The position numbers and the translations under genes were made by a program. DNA of 64,000 nt from JBDTCO01 sp039923495 (GTDB lineage Bacteria; Myxococcota_A; Polyangia; Palsa-1104): contig JBDTCO010000042.1 of assembly GCA_039923495.1 (NCBI GenBank), positions 37,071-101,070 of the forward strand, in the 5' to 3' direction. The notes under the pieces were generated by a model that was not told where the DNA came from, did not search any database, and saw only the letters and a list, made by a program, of their open reading frames with translations. Shown piece after piece: positions 44,970 through 53,220 of this stretch. Positions within the stretch are counted from its first letter, which is position 1. Each line of letters starts with the position of its first letter.

Positions 44970-46039
44970 TTGGTCACCTGGATGCACCACACGTACTCGC
45001 CCTGATCGACCACCGTCGACATGTCGATGTCAGCGATGTTCTTCTCGGGAGCCGTGGGGTCGGCGGGAACGAAGGAGAAGACCTGGCAGAGCGGCGAGAA
45101 GCCGTTCTTGGTGTCGCCCTTCGCGGCCGTGATGAGATCGTAGCCATCGCCGAGCGCGCCGCTCATCGTGATGATGGCGTTGCCGTCCTGATCGATCGCC
45201 GGGTGCTCGGTCGGGAAGTAGATTGGCTGCGTGCTCATGACCGCGACGTGCTGCGGCTCGCCTGCCATGTCCGGCGTGTTGTCGTAGTTGACGGGGATCT
45301 GACCACCGTCGAGCCACGCGATGAGGTAGCGATTGTACCAGCCCCACTTCTGCGGACCGAGGCCCGTGACCGGGTCGGTCGAGCCGTCGGTGAAGCGGAC
45401 GTCGATGCTGGGGTCGATGACTGGACGCGCGTAGAACACGCCGTCGGTCGGGATGCCCACCGGGTGCGCGCCCGCCTCGTTCGGCGTGAGCGACGGCTGG
45501 AGGCCGTTCGCGAACGTCACGTCCGTGCGCTTGACGAGGTGATCCTCGCTCTTGATCGCCTGGCAGGGCAGGCCGTTCGACGTGACCGGCACGTCCGCGA
45601 TGACCGGCTGGTAGTGCGGAAACTGCTTCGTATCGGGCAGCTGGATGAAGATGCTGCCCTGCTGGTCGTAGCGGACGTCGTCGCGCTGCTGGTCGTAGAC
45701 GTAGTTCTTCGGCGGCGTGCAGGCCGTCGTGCCGTCTTCGTCGAAATTGTAGGCAACCGGAACCTTGAGCTTCCCGTCTGCAGAGGTGAGCTTGAGGTTC
45801 GAGCCCGTGAACGGAAACGTGAAGTACCCGAGCGCCGTGCCGTCCGTCGCTGTGGCAGGTGCAGGCTGGAGCGTCGCGGAGCCCGGCTTGTTCGGGTCAC
45901 CACCCGTGCCGAGGTACGCAGCCATGAAGTTCACCGGATCGGCAGACCCGGCGCTGCTGTCTCCTTTGAACCGGTAGTACGGATTGCATGCGCTGAGCGT
46001 GAGCGCTGCAGTCGTGAGCGGGAGCCACTGCCTCCACAT
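44966..46039 (-). CDS. lipoprotein co-transcribed with the TonB-dependent receptor
   Basis: A 357-residue lipoprotein (WRQWLPLTTAALTLSAC, Cys18). No family is recognised. The mature part is Pro/Thr/Asp-rich and has few Cys (CTPPKN, LPCQA, PLCQVF, VWCIQ). Its ATGA overlap with the receptor gene suggests a cognate surface-exposed lipoprotein, as in paired SusC/SusD-like systems, though sequence similarity to SusD is not evident. ATG 46039 has GGAGGT 6 nt upstream, while the frame upstream is not protein-like. Confidence 0.88.
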   Translation of the reverse strand: MWRQWLPLTTAALTLSACNPYYRFKGDSSAGSADPVNFMAAYLGTGGDPNKPGSATLQPAPATATDGTALGYFTFPFTGSNLKLTSADGKLKVPVAYNFDEDGTTACTPPKNYVYDQQRDDVRYDQQGSIFIQLPDTKQFPHYQPVIADVPVTSNGLPCQAIKSEDHLVKRTDVTFANGLQPSLTPNEAGAHPVGIPTDGVFYARPVIDPSIDVRFTDGSTDPVTGLGPQKWGWYNRYLIAWLDGGQIPVNYDNTPDMAGEPQHVAVMSTQPIYFPTEHPAIDQDGNAIITMSGALGDGYDLITAAKGDTKNGFSPLCQVFSFVPADPTAPEKNIADIDMSTVVDQGEYVWCIQVTK

Positions 46040-46225
46040 GGAACGACCTCCTGGATTTCGACGATGAACAAAAGTACGAGGCTTGGGAATAAGCGGCGCG
46101 ACACTAAACGCGCACCACTTCCCTGCGCAACAACAAACGAAACTCGTTGAAACTCTTTCGTGTTCGCGCACACGAACGGAGCAAAAGCGCGACACCCGGT
46201 CGCGGTATGGAGGGCTCTCGAGCGA

Positions 46226-47278
46226 TCAGTGGTGGAAGCGCGCGACCCCACCCTGCACCGACAAGACGGAGTACAGCGTGTTGTCCGGCGAGACGCGGAT
46301 GTTCGCATCGGGCGCCGTCGTCACCGAGCTGGGCGCATCGAAGTCGGTCGGTGACGCGAGGATCATCGTGCCCTTCGTGCTGCCCGAGAACCTGAACGTG
46401 CTGCCGTAGCTGTATGCGTCGTCGGAGCGCTTGCCCGTGATGTATGCGGTGCCGTTGTCGGCGACGGAGAAGTCGTCGGCGTAGAGGTAGTCATTCGGCG
46501 GATCGCCCGACGGGAGCGCCGCCACGAGCGTGGGCGTACCGCCGCCGGCCGGGACCTTGTAGATCCGCTCGGCAGTGGGCTGCCGGCTGAAGAAGTACAG
46601 CGTTCCGTCGGCCAGCACGCGTAGCGGATACAGCGTGAGGCTGCACTGCAGGAGCTCCTTCGTGTGACAGTCGACGAAGACGCTGTCGTGGTTGCTCGTG
46701 TCTCGCCGCGTGATGTTCGCTCCGGCGACGAAGAAGTACACGTCGTGCGCGGCGTTCGAGATGAGCGGGTTGGACCCGAACTGGTCGGGCGGGTTCGGTA
46801 CCGGGATCCAACCCGTACCGCTTGCGGGCCAGTACACGGGCACCTGCGTGCCGCCTGACTGCACGCCGTACATGGTGCCATCGCCCACCACGAGCTTCAC
46901 CTGGGTGTGCGTGGCGTCGGCGCTCGTTGCGTAGGTCTTCACGGTCGTCCACGTGCTCGCACCGAGGTCGATCTTGTAGAGCGTGCTGCCATCGACGACG
47001 TAGTGCCCTCCGTCGTCGGCCGGGAACAGGTCGAAGATGGTCGTCGCCTGCTCAACGGTACCGAGGCGAAGCCAGCCGTCGACTTCGGTGTAGCGCCACA
47101 CGCCGCCCTGGCCGCCGACGACGGGGTGGCTCGCCTTGTCGAAGCCCAGCGTCCAGATCTGCGGCCCCTGGATGCCGAGCAGCGGCTCGAACGTGCCGCC
47201 CCCACCACCGGTGCCGCCGCATGCACCACCGATGAAGGACAGCATCGCGACCAGGACAAACGAGCGTAGGACGGTCAT
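46226..47278 (-). CDS. lipoprotein, probable beta-propeller
   Basis: A 350-residue lipoprotein (signal LRSFVLVAMLSFIGGAC, Cys20, then a poly-Gly stretch). Repeating strands such as IWTLGFDKASHPVVGGQGGVWRY-type units and DDGGHYVVDGSTLYKIDL suggest a six- or seven-bladed propeller. No named family is recognised. A -10-like TAGGCT (47292-47287) ends 8 nt before ATG 47278 with no Shine-Dalgarno sequence. It ends 187 bp before the receptor-lipoprotein gene, a gap in which I see nothing definite. Confidence 0.85.
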   Translation of the reverse strand: MTVLRSFVLVAMLSFIGGACGGTGGGGGTFEPLLGIQGPQIWTLGFDKASHPVVGGQGGVWRYTEVDGWLRLGTVEQATTIFDLFPADDGGHYVVDGSTLYKIDLGASTWTTVKTYATSADATHTQVKLVVGDGTMYGVQSGGTQVPVYWPASGTGWIPVPNPPDQFGSNPLISNAAHDVYFFVAGANITRRDTSNHDSVFVDCHTKELLQCSLTLYPLRVLADGTLYFFSRQPTAERIYKVPAGGGTPTLVAALPSGDPPNDYLYADDFSVADNGTAYITGKRSDDAYSYGSTFRFSGSTKGTMILASPTDFDAPSSVTTAPDANIRVSPDNTLYSVLSVQGGVARFHH

Positions 47279-47326
47279 GGGGCGGGAGCCTACAGCGCCG
47301 CGATCGCGGGTGCGAGCTTGCCGCGA

Positions 47327-47419
47327 GGGAGCTAGTCCTTGGTCATGATGCCGAGCGTCTTGGCGCCGGCACCGCGAACGGTGTCCATCACGTGCACGAC
47401 CTCGCCGTAGTCCGCCTCG
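47327..47419. repeat. duplicated 3' end of exbD (copy 2, downstream)
   Basis: These 93 bp are identical to 47503-47595, the last 29 codons and stop of the exbD gene (offset 176). Read on the minus strand the copy has its own ATG (47426-47424 region) and would encode about 30 residues ending AKTLGIMTKD. It looks like a remnant duplication rather than a gene. Confidence 0.9.
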
Positions 47420-47502
47420 GTCATTGAGGGGGGGACGTTCCCGTCCCCCTCGCTGCGGCAGAGCCGCAACGAGGCTCCCCCACCGCGCGTTTCTCGCGCG
47501 AG
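47420..47502. repeat. hairpin-dense spacer between the duplicated exbD ends
   Basis: Eighty-three bp contain three adjacent inverted repeats. GGGGACG/CGTCCCC is around 47430-47449. TGCGGC-AGA-GCCGCA (about 47454-47468) is nested in CCTCG/CGAGG. CGCGCG-TTTCT-CGCGCG is at about 47484-47500. This resembles a REP/BIME-type or MITE-like element lying between direct repeats. Confidence 0.7.
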
Positions 47503-47507
47503 GGGAG

Positions 47508-47912
47508 CTAGTCCTTGGTCATGATGCCGAGCGTCTTGGCGCCGGCACCGCGAACGGTGTCCATCACGTGCACGACCTCGCCGTAGTCCGCCTCGTCGTC
47601 GACGTCGAAGAAGACGAGCTTGTCGGCGCGGGCGGCCATGAGGTCATGGATGCGCTCCGCGAGGCCGGACTCCTCGATGGGTTCCTGGTTGACGGTGATC
47701 TTGTTCTCGCGCGTGACGGCGACGATGCACTGGTCGCTGACGGTGGGCGTCGCGATCTGCACGTCGGCCTTCTCGGGGACGACGAGCGAGAGCTCCTTCA
47801 GCATGGTCGGCGTCATGACCATGAAGATGATGAGGAGCACGAGCACGACGTCGACGAGCGGCGTGATGTTGATGTCGGCGCGTACGCCTGCGCCACCGGA
47901 GCTGAACGACAT
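47508..47912 (-). CDS. exbD: ExbD/TolR family protein (second copy of the operon)
   Basis: A 134-residue biopolymer-transport protein with one transmembrane helix (VDVVLVLLIIFMVMTPT, about 20-37), the proton-path Asp in NITPLVDVV and a periplasmic domain. With ExbB it uses the proton gradient to energise TonB. ATG 47912 overlaps the upstream exbD stop as TAATG. The 3' end is duplicated 176 bp downstream. Confidence 0.95.
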   Translation of the reverse strand: MSFSSGGAGVRADINITPLVDVVLVLLIIFMVMTPTMLKELSLVVPEKADVQIATPTVSDQCIVAVTRENKITVNQEPIEESGLAERIHDLMAARADKLVFFDVDDEADYGEVVHVMDTVRGAGAKTLGIMTKD

Positions 47913-48430
47913 TACTTCTGCTCCTCGGTCTGCATGCTGACCATGCTCGCTCCGGCGTTGTGGATCTGCTGCAGCACGTAGCGCACCTGACCGTACTTCA
48001 GGCTCTTGTCGGCGCGTACGAACGCGGGACGGGAGCCATCGTGCAGCTCCTTCTTCACGCGCGCGATGAGCGCCTCCTGATCGGCCTGGGCGATCGGCTT
48101 CGCGTCCTTGCCGACCTCGGGCGTGTCACCGACGCGATCGGTGTCGATGTAGATGCCGGTGCTGTTGACGCTGACGATGAGTTGCTCGCCGGTGTCCTGC
48201 TTTTGATCGTGGTGGACGGTCTCGGGCAGGGTGACGTGCACGCCGCGATGGAGCATCGGCGTGACGACCATGAAAATGATGAGGAGCACGAGCACGACGT
48301 CGACGAGCGGCGTCACGTTGATCTCCGAGCGCGTGGCGCCCGACGACACCGCCGACGGACGTCGGTGGTGGATCTTGTGCTTCTTCTTCTTCGCCTTTTT
48401 CGGAGGCGGTGGCAGCGTCCCGTCGGTCAT
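47912..48430 (-). CDS. exbD: ExbD/TolR family protein (first copy of the operon)
   Basis: A 172-residue ExbD paralogue with a basic, proline-rich cytoplasmic N-terminus (PPPPKKAKKKKHK), a transmembrane helix with NVTPLVDVVLVLLIIFMV (about 40-56) and a periplasmic domain longer than that of the next gene. Two different ExbD subunits in one operon are common in delta-type proteobacteria and myxobacteria. It starts three bases after the exbB stop. Confidence 0.95.
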   Translation of the reverse strand: MTDGTLPPPPKKAKKKKHKIHHRRPSAVSSGATRSEINVTPLVDVVLVLLIIFMVVTPMLHRGVHVTLPETVHHDQKQDTGEQLIVSVNSTGIYIDTDRVGDTPEVGKDAKPIAQADQEALIARVKKELHDGSRPAFVRADKSLKYGQVRYVLQQIHNAGASMVSMQTEEQK

Positions 48431-48433
48431 GAG

Positions 48434-49129
48434 CTACTTCTTCCGACCCTCGCGGAGCACGAAGCTGAGGAGCTCGGACGAGATGTCGTTCATGTCGACG
48501 ACGAAGGCCTCGATCGAGTTGGTGAAGAAGTTGAACATCATGACGGCCGGGATGGCGACGAGGAGGCCGGTCGCCGTCGTGAACAGGGCCTCGGAGATGC
48601 CCGAGGAGACGGCGCCGAGGCCGCCCGCGCCGGATGAGGCCATCGAGCGGAAGGCGTTGATGATGCCGATGACGGTGCCGAAGAGACCGATGAACGGTGC
48701 CGCGGACGAGATCGAGGCGAGGCCGCCGAGGCCGCGCTTGAGGCTCGCGACCTCGCGTTCCTTCACTCGATCGATGGCGCGGTTGACGGCGTCGACGACG
48801 TCGAAGTCGCCCATATCGTCGGGGCCGCCCTGCTGGATGGCCGCGAGGCTCTCCTGGTACTCGGCGAGCGCGGCGTCGATGACCTTCGCGACCGGGCTCC
48901 CGGTCGCCGTGCGCGCGAGGTTGCGGGCGCCCGCGATGTCCTTGCTGGTGAGGAAGCCCGGTAACGCGCGGACGAACGCGTCGGTCTGGCTGCGCGCCTT
49001 CGCAAAGACGATGGCGCGGTCGATCATGACCCACAGCGAGTACACGGACATGATCGCCAGGACGGTGACGACGGCCTTATCGAGGCCGCCCATGTGCTGC
49101 CACATCTCGAGGATATTGAAAGACTGCAT
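48434..49129 (-). CDS. exbB: ExbB/TolQ/MotA proton-channel protein
   Basis: A 231-residue inner-membrane protein with three transmembrane helices (about 20-40, 140-165, 180-205). The MotA/TolQ signature is GLASISSAAPFIGLFGTVIGIINAF, with GISEALFTTATGLLVAIPAV. It forms the pentameric channel around an ExbD dimer. ATG 49129 lies 15 bases after the tonB stop, preceded by AGGAG. Confidence 0.95.
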   Translation of the reverse strand: MQSFNILEMWQHMGGLDKAVVTVLAIMSVYSLWVMIDRAIVFAKARSQTDAFVRALPGFLTSKDIAGARNLARTATGSPVAKVIDAALAEYQESLAAIQQGGPDDMGDFDVVDAVNRAIDRVKEREVASLKRGLGGLASISSAAPFIGLFGTVIGIINAFRSMASSGAGGLGAVSSGISEALFTTATGLLVAIPAVMMFNFFTNSIEAFVVDMNDISSELLSFVLREGRKK

Positions 49130-49143
49130 GGCTGAGCTGGCTC

Positions 49144-49860
49144 CTAGTTGATCTTGAAGGCGAAGGGCTTCGCGAAGCACACCGGCAGAGGCTGGGGCTT
49201 GTACTTCCACGTCGATTTGATCTGCTGGATGATCGAGCTGTCCTGCTGCGGGATGGAGGTCATCGTCGAGACCTCGGAGACGCTGCCGTCGTTCGCAAGG
49301 CAGACCTTGTACATGCCCTTGACGATGGACCCCTTGTGCTCGTCCTTGAACTGGTCGGACAGGTGTGGATCCGGCGCGTTGAGCACGGACGCCATGAGCG
49401 TGAAGCCGGCGACCATCTTGCCGCCCGCGGGCTTCGCGTTGAGGTCGGTGCCCGTGCCGCCGATGGTGCCGCCGACGACCCCGCCGACCGTGCCACCCTT
49501 GACGCCACCCTTGACGCCACCCTCGACACCGCCCTCTTCTCCGTCGTCGTCCTTCTCGGGAGGCTTGTCGTCCTCCTTCTTCGGCTGGACGATTGTGGGC
49601 TTGGTCGGCACGACGATGTTCGTCGGGATGATCTTGTGCTCGACGGTGGTCTTCTTGTGCGCGGGCGGAGGCGGTGGTGGCGGAGGCGGCGGCGCAGAGA
49701 AGAACGTGAGCGAGACGGCCGGCGGCGCGATCTCCTCGACGTGGAAGACGGAGTAGATCACGAGCGCGATGGCCGCCGACACGTGGAGCATGATCGACGC
49801 GACGATGAGCGCGCGACGTCCCCAGCTCGGTGCGGTGGCTGCTGCGTACCTGTCGAACAT
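49144..49860 (-). CDS. tonB: TonB-like energy transducer (AgmX/PglI-TonB type)
   Basis: A 238-residue protein: one N-terminal transmembrane helix (RRALIVASIMLHVSAAIALVI-type, about 16-38), a run of prolines, a Lys/Pro/Glu/Asp region and a Gly-rich linker with GGVKGG repeats, then a C-terminal TonB-like domain (about 165-238: GMYKVCLANDGSVSEV, STWKYKPQPLPV). It spans the periplasm to contact receptors. It starts one base before the TPR gene's stop region and leads the exb genes. Confidence 0.9.
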   Translation of the reverse strand: MFDRYAAATAPSWGRRALIVASIMLHVSAAIALVIYSVFHVEEIAPPAVSLTFFSAPPPPPPPPPPAHKKTTVEHKIIPTNIVVPTKPTIVQPKKEDDKPPEKDDDGEEGGVEGGVKGGVKGGTVGGVVGGTIGGTGTDLNAKPAGGKMVAGFTLMASVLNAPDPHLSDQFKDEHKGSIVKGMYKVCLANDGSVSEVSTMTSIPQQDSSIIQQIKSTWKYKPQPLPVCFAKPFAFKIN

Positions 49861-50847
49861 CTACTTCTTGACTCCCTTCTTGGGGGAATCCTTGGCGACG
49901 GGCGCGATGGGCGCGGGCAGCGGCGCGTTCTGGCCCGCGGGGATGGCGTCGATTGCGGCCTTCACGAGCGCGTCGGCCTTCGGCGTCTCTTCGTCCACGA
50001 ACGCCTTGTCCTTCGCCATGCCCGCTTCCGAGCCGCCCTTGCCGACGTTGTTGGCGATGCGGAAGTAGGCGTTGGCGAGCTCGAGATCGGCGCGCTTCGG
50101 ATCGTCGCCGAGGTTGGCGTTGGCGCGCTCTCGATAGACGAGGTTCGTGTAGAGGAACGGGTTCGGTGCGGCGGGCTGAAGACGACGCGCTTCCTTGAGG
50201 ACGGCGAGCGCGCGGTTGCTCATCTCGACGCGGTCCTTGCCGACGAGCTCCGTGTGGCTCTTCAGGCGATCCCACAGGAGGACCGCGAGCCCGAGGCGCG
50301 CGTCACCGGAGTCGGGCTCCGCAGCGATGCGGCGTTCGTACCAGGTGGAGGCGTCGGCGAAGCGGCCGACCTTGGATGCGATGGTGCCGAGCGTGGCGAG
50401 CGCCTGCGTGTCCGGCGGCGTCTTGTCGACGGCCGGCTTGAAGAACTTCACGGCGTCGTCGTAGTGGCTGGTATCGACGAAGGTCTGCACGAGGTAGCTC
50501 GTGACGCGCTCCTCGCCGGGTCGCATCTCGAGGTACTTCTCGAAGGCGAAGATGGCGCGGCTCGCGGCCGTGTTGCCGGCCGGCGTGCCGATGGCGAGCT
50601 GGTACGCGGCGAGATCCGCAAAGCCGAGATCGAGCCAGATGGTGGGGACGGTGGCGTCGAGCGCCTGCGCCTCCTCGAACTTCGCCGCCGCCTCGACGGG
50701 CTTGCCGTCCTTGTAGAGCGCGACGCCGTCCTGGGCTCGGGAGCGCGCCTTGATGGTGTCGCAACCGCTGGTCCCCCCTGCGATGATGGCAAGGAGGCCG
50801 AGCGTCGAGACAAGAGGAGCGCCTGGAATGATCCGCGTTCGTCGCAT
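49861..50847 (-). CDS. TPR-repeat lipoprotein of the TonB operon
   Basis: A 328-residue lipoprotein (lipobox IAGGTSGC, about Cys29) composed mainly of tetratricopeptide-like helix pairs (YKDGKPVEAAAKFEEAQAL, TYERRIAAEPDSGDARLGLAV-type units). It ends in a Pro/Lys tail. It is the first gene of the tonB-exbB-exbD-exbD operon, similar to TPR/TolA-linked proteins found with TonB systems. ATG 50847 is chosen because it starts the signal peptide and fits the promoter. Confidence 0.9.
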   Translation of the reverse strand: MRRTRIIPGAPLVSTLGLLAIIAGGTSGCDTIKARSRAQDGVALYKDGKPVEAAAKFEEAQALDATVPTIWLDLGFADLAAYQLAIGTPAGNTAASRAIFAFEKYLEMRPGEERVTSYLVQTFVDTSHYDDAVKFFKPAVDKTPPDTQALATLGTIASKVGRFADASTWYERRIAAEPDSGDARLGLAVLLWDRLKSHTELVGKDRVEMSNRALAVLKEARRLQPAAPNPFLYTNLVYRERANANLGDDPKRADLELANAYFRIANNVGKGGSEAGMAKDKAFVDEETPKADALVKAAIDAIPAGQNAPLPAPIAPVAKDSPKKGVKK

Positions 50848-50861
50848 CGATTCGAGGGCCG

Positions 50862-50890
50862 ACCCTAGCTCGCGAAATTCCGCGTGGCAA
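50862..50890 (-). promoter_or_regulatory. promoter of the TPR-tonB-exb operon
   Basis: Minus-strand TTGCCA (50890-50885), 17-nt spacer, TAGGGT (50867-50862), then 14 nt to ATG 50847. Predicted leader is about 7 nt, too short for a Shine-Dalgarno site. Confidence 0.5.
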
Positions 50891-50954
50891 GGCGGGATCG
50901 TGGACGAAATGCACGTGAGTCCCAGGCGCGACAAAGTGTCGCTCCGTTGCCGGT

Positions 50955-50993
50955 CCCGTGTCGACATGCCGACCCGTCGGATGTCGACACGGG
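50955..50993. repeat. 39-bp inverted repeat downstream of the catalase gene
   Basis: CCCGTGTCGACAT (50955-50967) and ATGTCGACACGGG (50981-50993) are perfect 13-bp arms. The 13-bp centre adds CCGAC/GTCGG with one bulged base. It sits between the catalase stop (51046) and the TPR operon promoter, with no T-tract. It could be a terminator for the catalase gene or a dimeric regulator site. Confidence 0.85.
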
Positions 50994-51045
50994 CGATGTT
51001 CACGAAGGGGACGCGGGTGTCCGTTCGAACCGTGCTGGCGTTACA

Positions 51046-53169
51046 TCAGGTCGTGGCGTGCAACTGCGGCTCGCGATCCCAGATGCGCTGCTTCTTCGCC
51101 GTGTTGACGAAGCTGCCCACGCCCTTTGCGCCCTCGAGCGACACGATGCCCTCGTCGGGGTCCACGCCGGCCTCCGCGAGGAGCGGCGCCGAGCCAACGG
51201 TGTGGCCGATGACCTTGCAGTGTGCGAACGCGTTGCGGACCCATTCGACGGCCCCGGCATCCTCGGCGAGGATCTCGGCCAGCTCCTTGTCGAGCACGAG
51301 GGCCACCGCATCGAAGAAGATCGACGGAGACGAGACGAGCGCCATGTCGGCCGGCTGTCTCTTGCTGCCCGCCTTTCCGCCGCGGCCCTTGGGCTTCCAG
51401 CCGCCGACCTTCGGCGCGATGACGGCGAGCGTGCCGCCCTCCTTCTCGATCCGCTCGCGCAGCTGAGCGACGAGCTTCTCGTCGCTGCCGTCGGCCACGA
51501 GCACGCCGACCTTGCGACCGCGCAGCGTGGGGTTGGCCTTCTTGAGCAGGCTCAGCGTCGGCGACTCGTCGAGATCGACGGGCGCCATCGCAGGCGTGAG
51601 CGTGTCGTGCTCGCCCTCCATGCCGAGCTTGGCCTCGACGCGGGAGCACAGGTGCTTATCGACGAGCTGCAGCCGGCCGAGCATGCGCGTGCGCACCTTT
51701 TGCGTCTCCACCTTGCCGAGCTCGAACGAGAACGCGTCGACGATGTGGTTCTGCTCGGGCTCCGTCATCGAGCGATAGAAGAGCCGCGCCTGCGAGTAGT
51801 GATCGGCGAACGTGGCCGCGCGCTGACGCACCTTCGTGCCGTCGCCGAGCGGCCGGGCCGGGAACGTCGTGAAGCCGCGCGTCGGGTTCTCGCGAGGACC
51901 CTCGCCATCGTCGAGCGACGCGGGCTCGTAGCTCACGCGGCCCTTCGGCACCTGCATCTGGTGGATGCCGTCGCGCTGCATGTTGTGGAAGGGGCACTTC
52001 GGCGCGTTGATCGGCAGCTGGTGGAAGTTGGGTCCACCGAGGCGCGAGATCTGCGTGTCGAGATACGAGAAGAGCCGTCCCTGCAGCAGTGCATCGTCGG
52101 TGAAGTCGATCCCAGGGACGACGTGGCTCGGACAGAACGCGACCTGCTCGGTCTCCGCGAAGAAGTTGTCGGGGTTGCGATCGAGCACCATCTTGCCGAT
52201 GGTCTCGAGCGGCACGAGCTCCTCGGGGATGAGCTTGGTTGGATCGAGCACGTCCATCGACAGCGCCTTCTCGAGCTCGATGCGACGCTTGTCGTCGAAC
52301 GACTGGATGCACAGCGTCCACTCGGGGAAGTCACCGGACTCGATCGCCTCGTACAGGTCGCGGCGGTGAAAGTCGGGATCTGCGCCGGCGAGCTTCACGG
52401 CCTCGTCCCACGTGGTCGACTGCGCGCCGATGGTCGGACGCCAGTGGAACTTCACGAACGTGCTCTTGCCCTCGGCGTTCACGAGCCGGAAGGTGTGCAC
52501 GCCGAAGCCGTCGATCATGCGCAGCGAGCGCGGGATCGCGCGATCCGACATGATCCACAGCAACATGTGCGTGGACTCGGGCGTGAGCGACGCCCAGTCC
52601 CAGAAGGTGTCGTGTGCAGAAGCGGCCTGAGGGAAGCCGCGGTCCGGCTCCATCTTCACGGCGTGGATGAGGTCGGGGAACTTCATGGTGTCCTGGATGA
52701 AGAACACGGGCATGTTCACACCGACGAGATCGAAGTTACCCTCGTCGGTGTAGAACTTCACCGCGAAGCCGCGCACGTCGCGCGGCGTGTCCACCGAGCC
52801 GGCACCGCCCGCGACGGTGGAGAAGCGCGCGAACACCGGGATGCGCTTGCGCGGGTTCTGGAGAAAGTCGGCCTTCGACAGGTTCGCGAGCGACTTCGTG
52901 GGCTGGAAGTAGCCGTGCGCCGCCGAGCCGCGCGCGTGGACGATGCGCTCCGGGATGCGCTCGTGATCGAAGTGCGTGATCTTTTCGCGGAGGATGAAGT
53001 CCTCGAGCAGGGTCGGGCCGCGATCACCGATCCGGAGCGAGTTCTGATCGTCCGAGATCGCGACGCCCTGGTTCGTCGTGAGGGTCGTGCCCGCGTCGAG
53101 CTGGTGCGGCTCGCCGCCCTTGCCCACCTTCGGCTCGGCGTTCGGAGTCGTGCGCTTCTTGGTCGCCAT
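51046..53169 (-). CDS. katE: large-subunit catalase (clade 2, KatE/HPII type)
   Basis: A 707-residue monofunctional heme catalase decomposing hydrogen peroxide. Active-site His lies in VHARGSAAHGYF (about residue 79), Asn in LVGVNMPVFF (about 152) and the proximal Tyr in FSYLDTQISR (about 365). The C-terminal flavodoxin/GATase-like domain (from about 545, GRKVGVLVADGSDE) marks the large clade-2 form. ATG 53169 gives the usual Lys/Thr-rich tail; the upstream 13 codons are not conserved-looking. I see no clear promoter. Confidence 0.97.
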   Translation of the reverse strand: MATKKRTTPNAEPKVGKGGEPHQLDAGTTLTTNQGVAISDDQNSLRIGDRGPTLLEDFILREKITHFDHERIPERIVHARGSAAHGYFQPTKSLANLSKADFLQNPRKRIPVFARFSTVAGGAGSVDTPRDVRGFAVKFYTDEGNFDLVGVNMPVFFIQDTMKFPDLIHAVKMEPDRGFPQAASAHDTFWDWASLTPESTHMLLWIMSDRAIPRSLRMIDGFGVHTFRLVNAEGKSTFVKFHWRPTIGAQSTTWDEAVKLAGADPDFHRRDLYEAIESGDFPEWTLCIQSFDDKRRIELEKALSMDVLDPTKLIPEELVPLETIGKMVLDRNPDNFFAETEQVAFCPSHVVPGIDFTDDALLQGRLFSYLDTQISRLGGPNFHQLPINAPKCPFHNMQRDGIHQMQVPKGRVSYEPASLDDGEGPRENPTRGFTTFPARPLGDGTKVRQRAATFADHYSQARLFYRSMTEPEQNHIVDAFSFELGKVETQKVRTRMLGRLQLVDKHLCSRVEAKLGMEGEHDTLTPAMAPVDLDESPTLSLLKKANPTLRGRKVGVLVADGSDEKLVAQLRERIEKEGGTLAVIAPKVGGWKPKGRGGKAGSKRQPADMALVSSPSIFFDAVALVLDKELAEILAEDAGAVEWVRNAFAHCKVIGHTVGSAPLLAEAGVDPDEGIVSLEGAKGVGSFVNTAKKQRIWDREPQLHATT

Positions 53170-53220
53170 GCGACGTTCGATGCAGCCGCGAGCGCAAAGA
53201 CTTCGCACGCGGCGCAGGCA

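Noticed and set aside
46040..46225. Promoter for the receptor-lipoprotein genes with TTGCGC and TTTAGT boxes
   Set aside because: The hexamers are weak with poor spacing (16 nt) and several alternatives exist, so no feature is called.
47332..47426. 30-residue ORF in the duplicated exbD tail
   Set aside because: It has an ATG and stop, but no membrane helix or ribosome site, and it is a copied tail rather than a gene.
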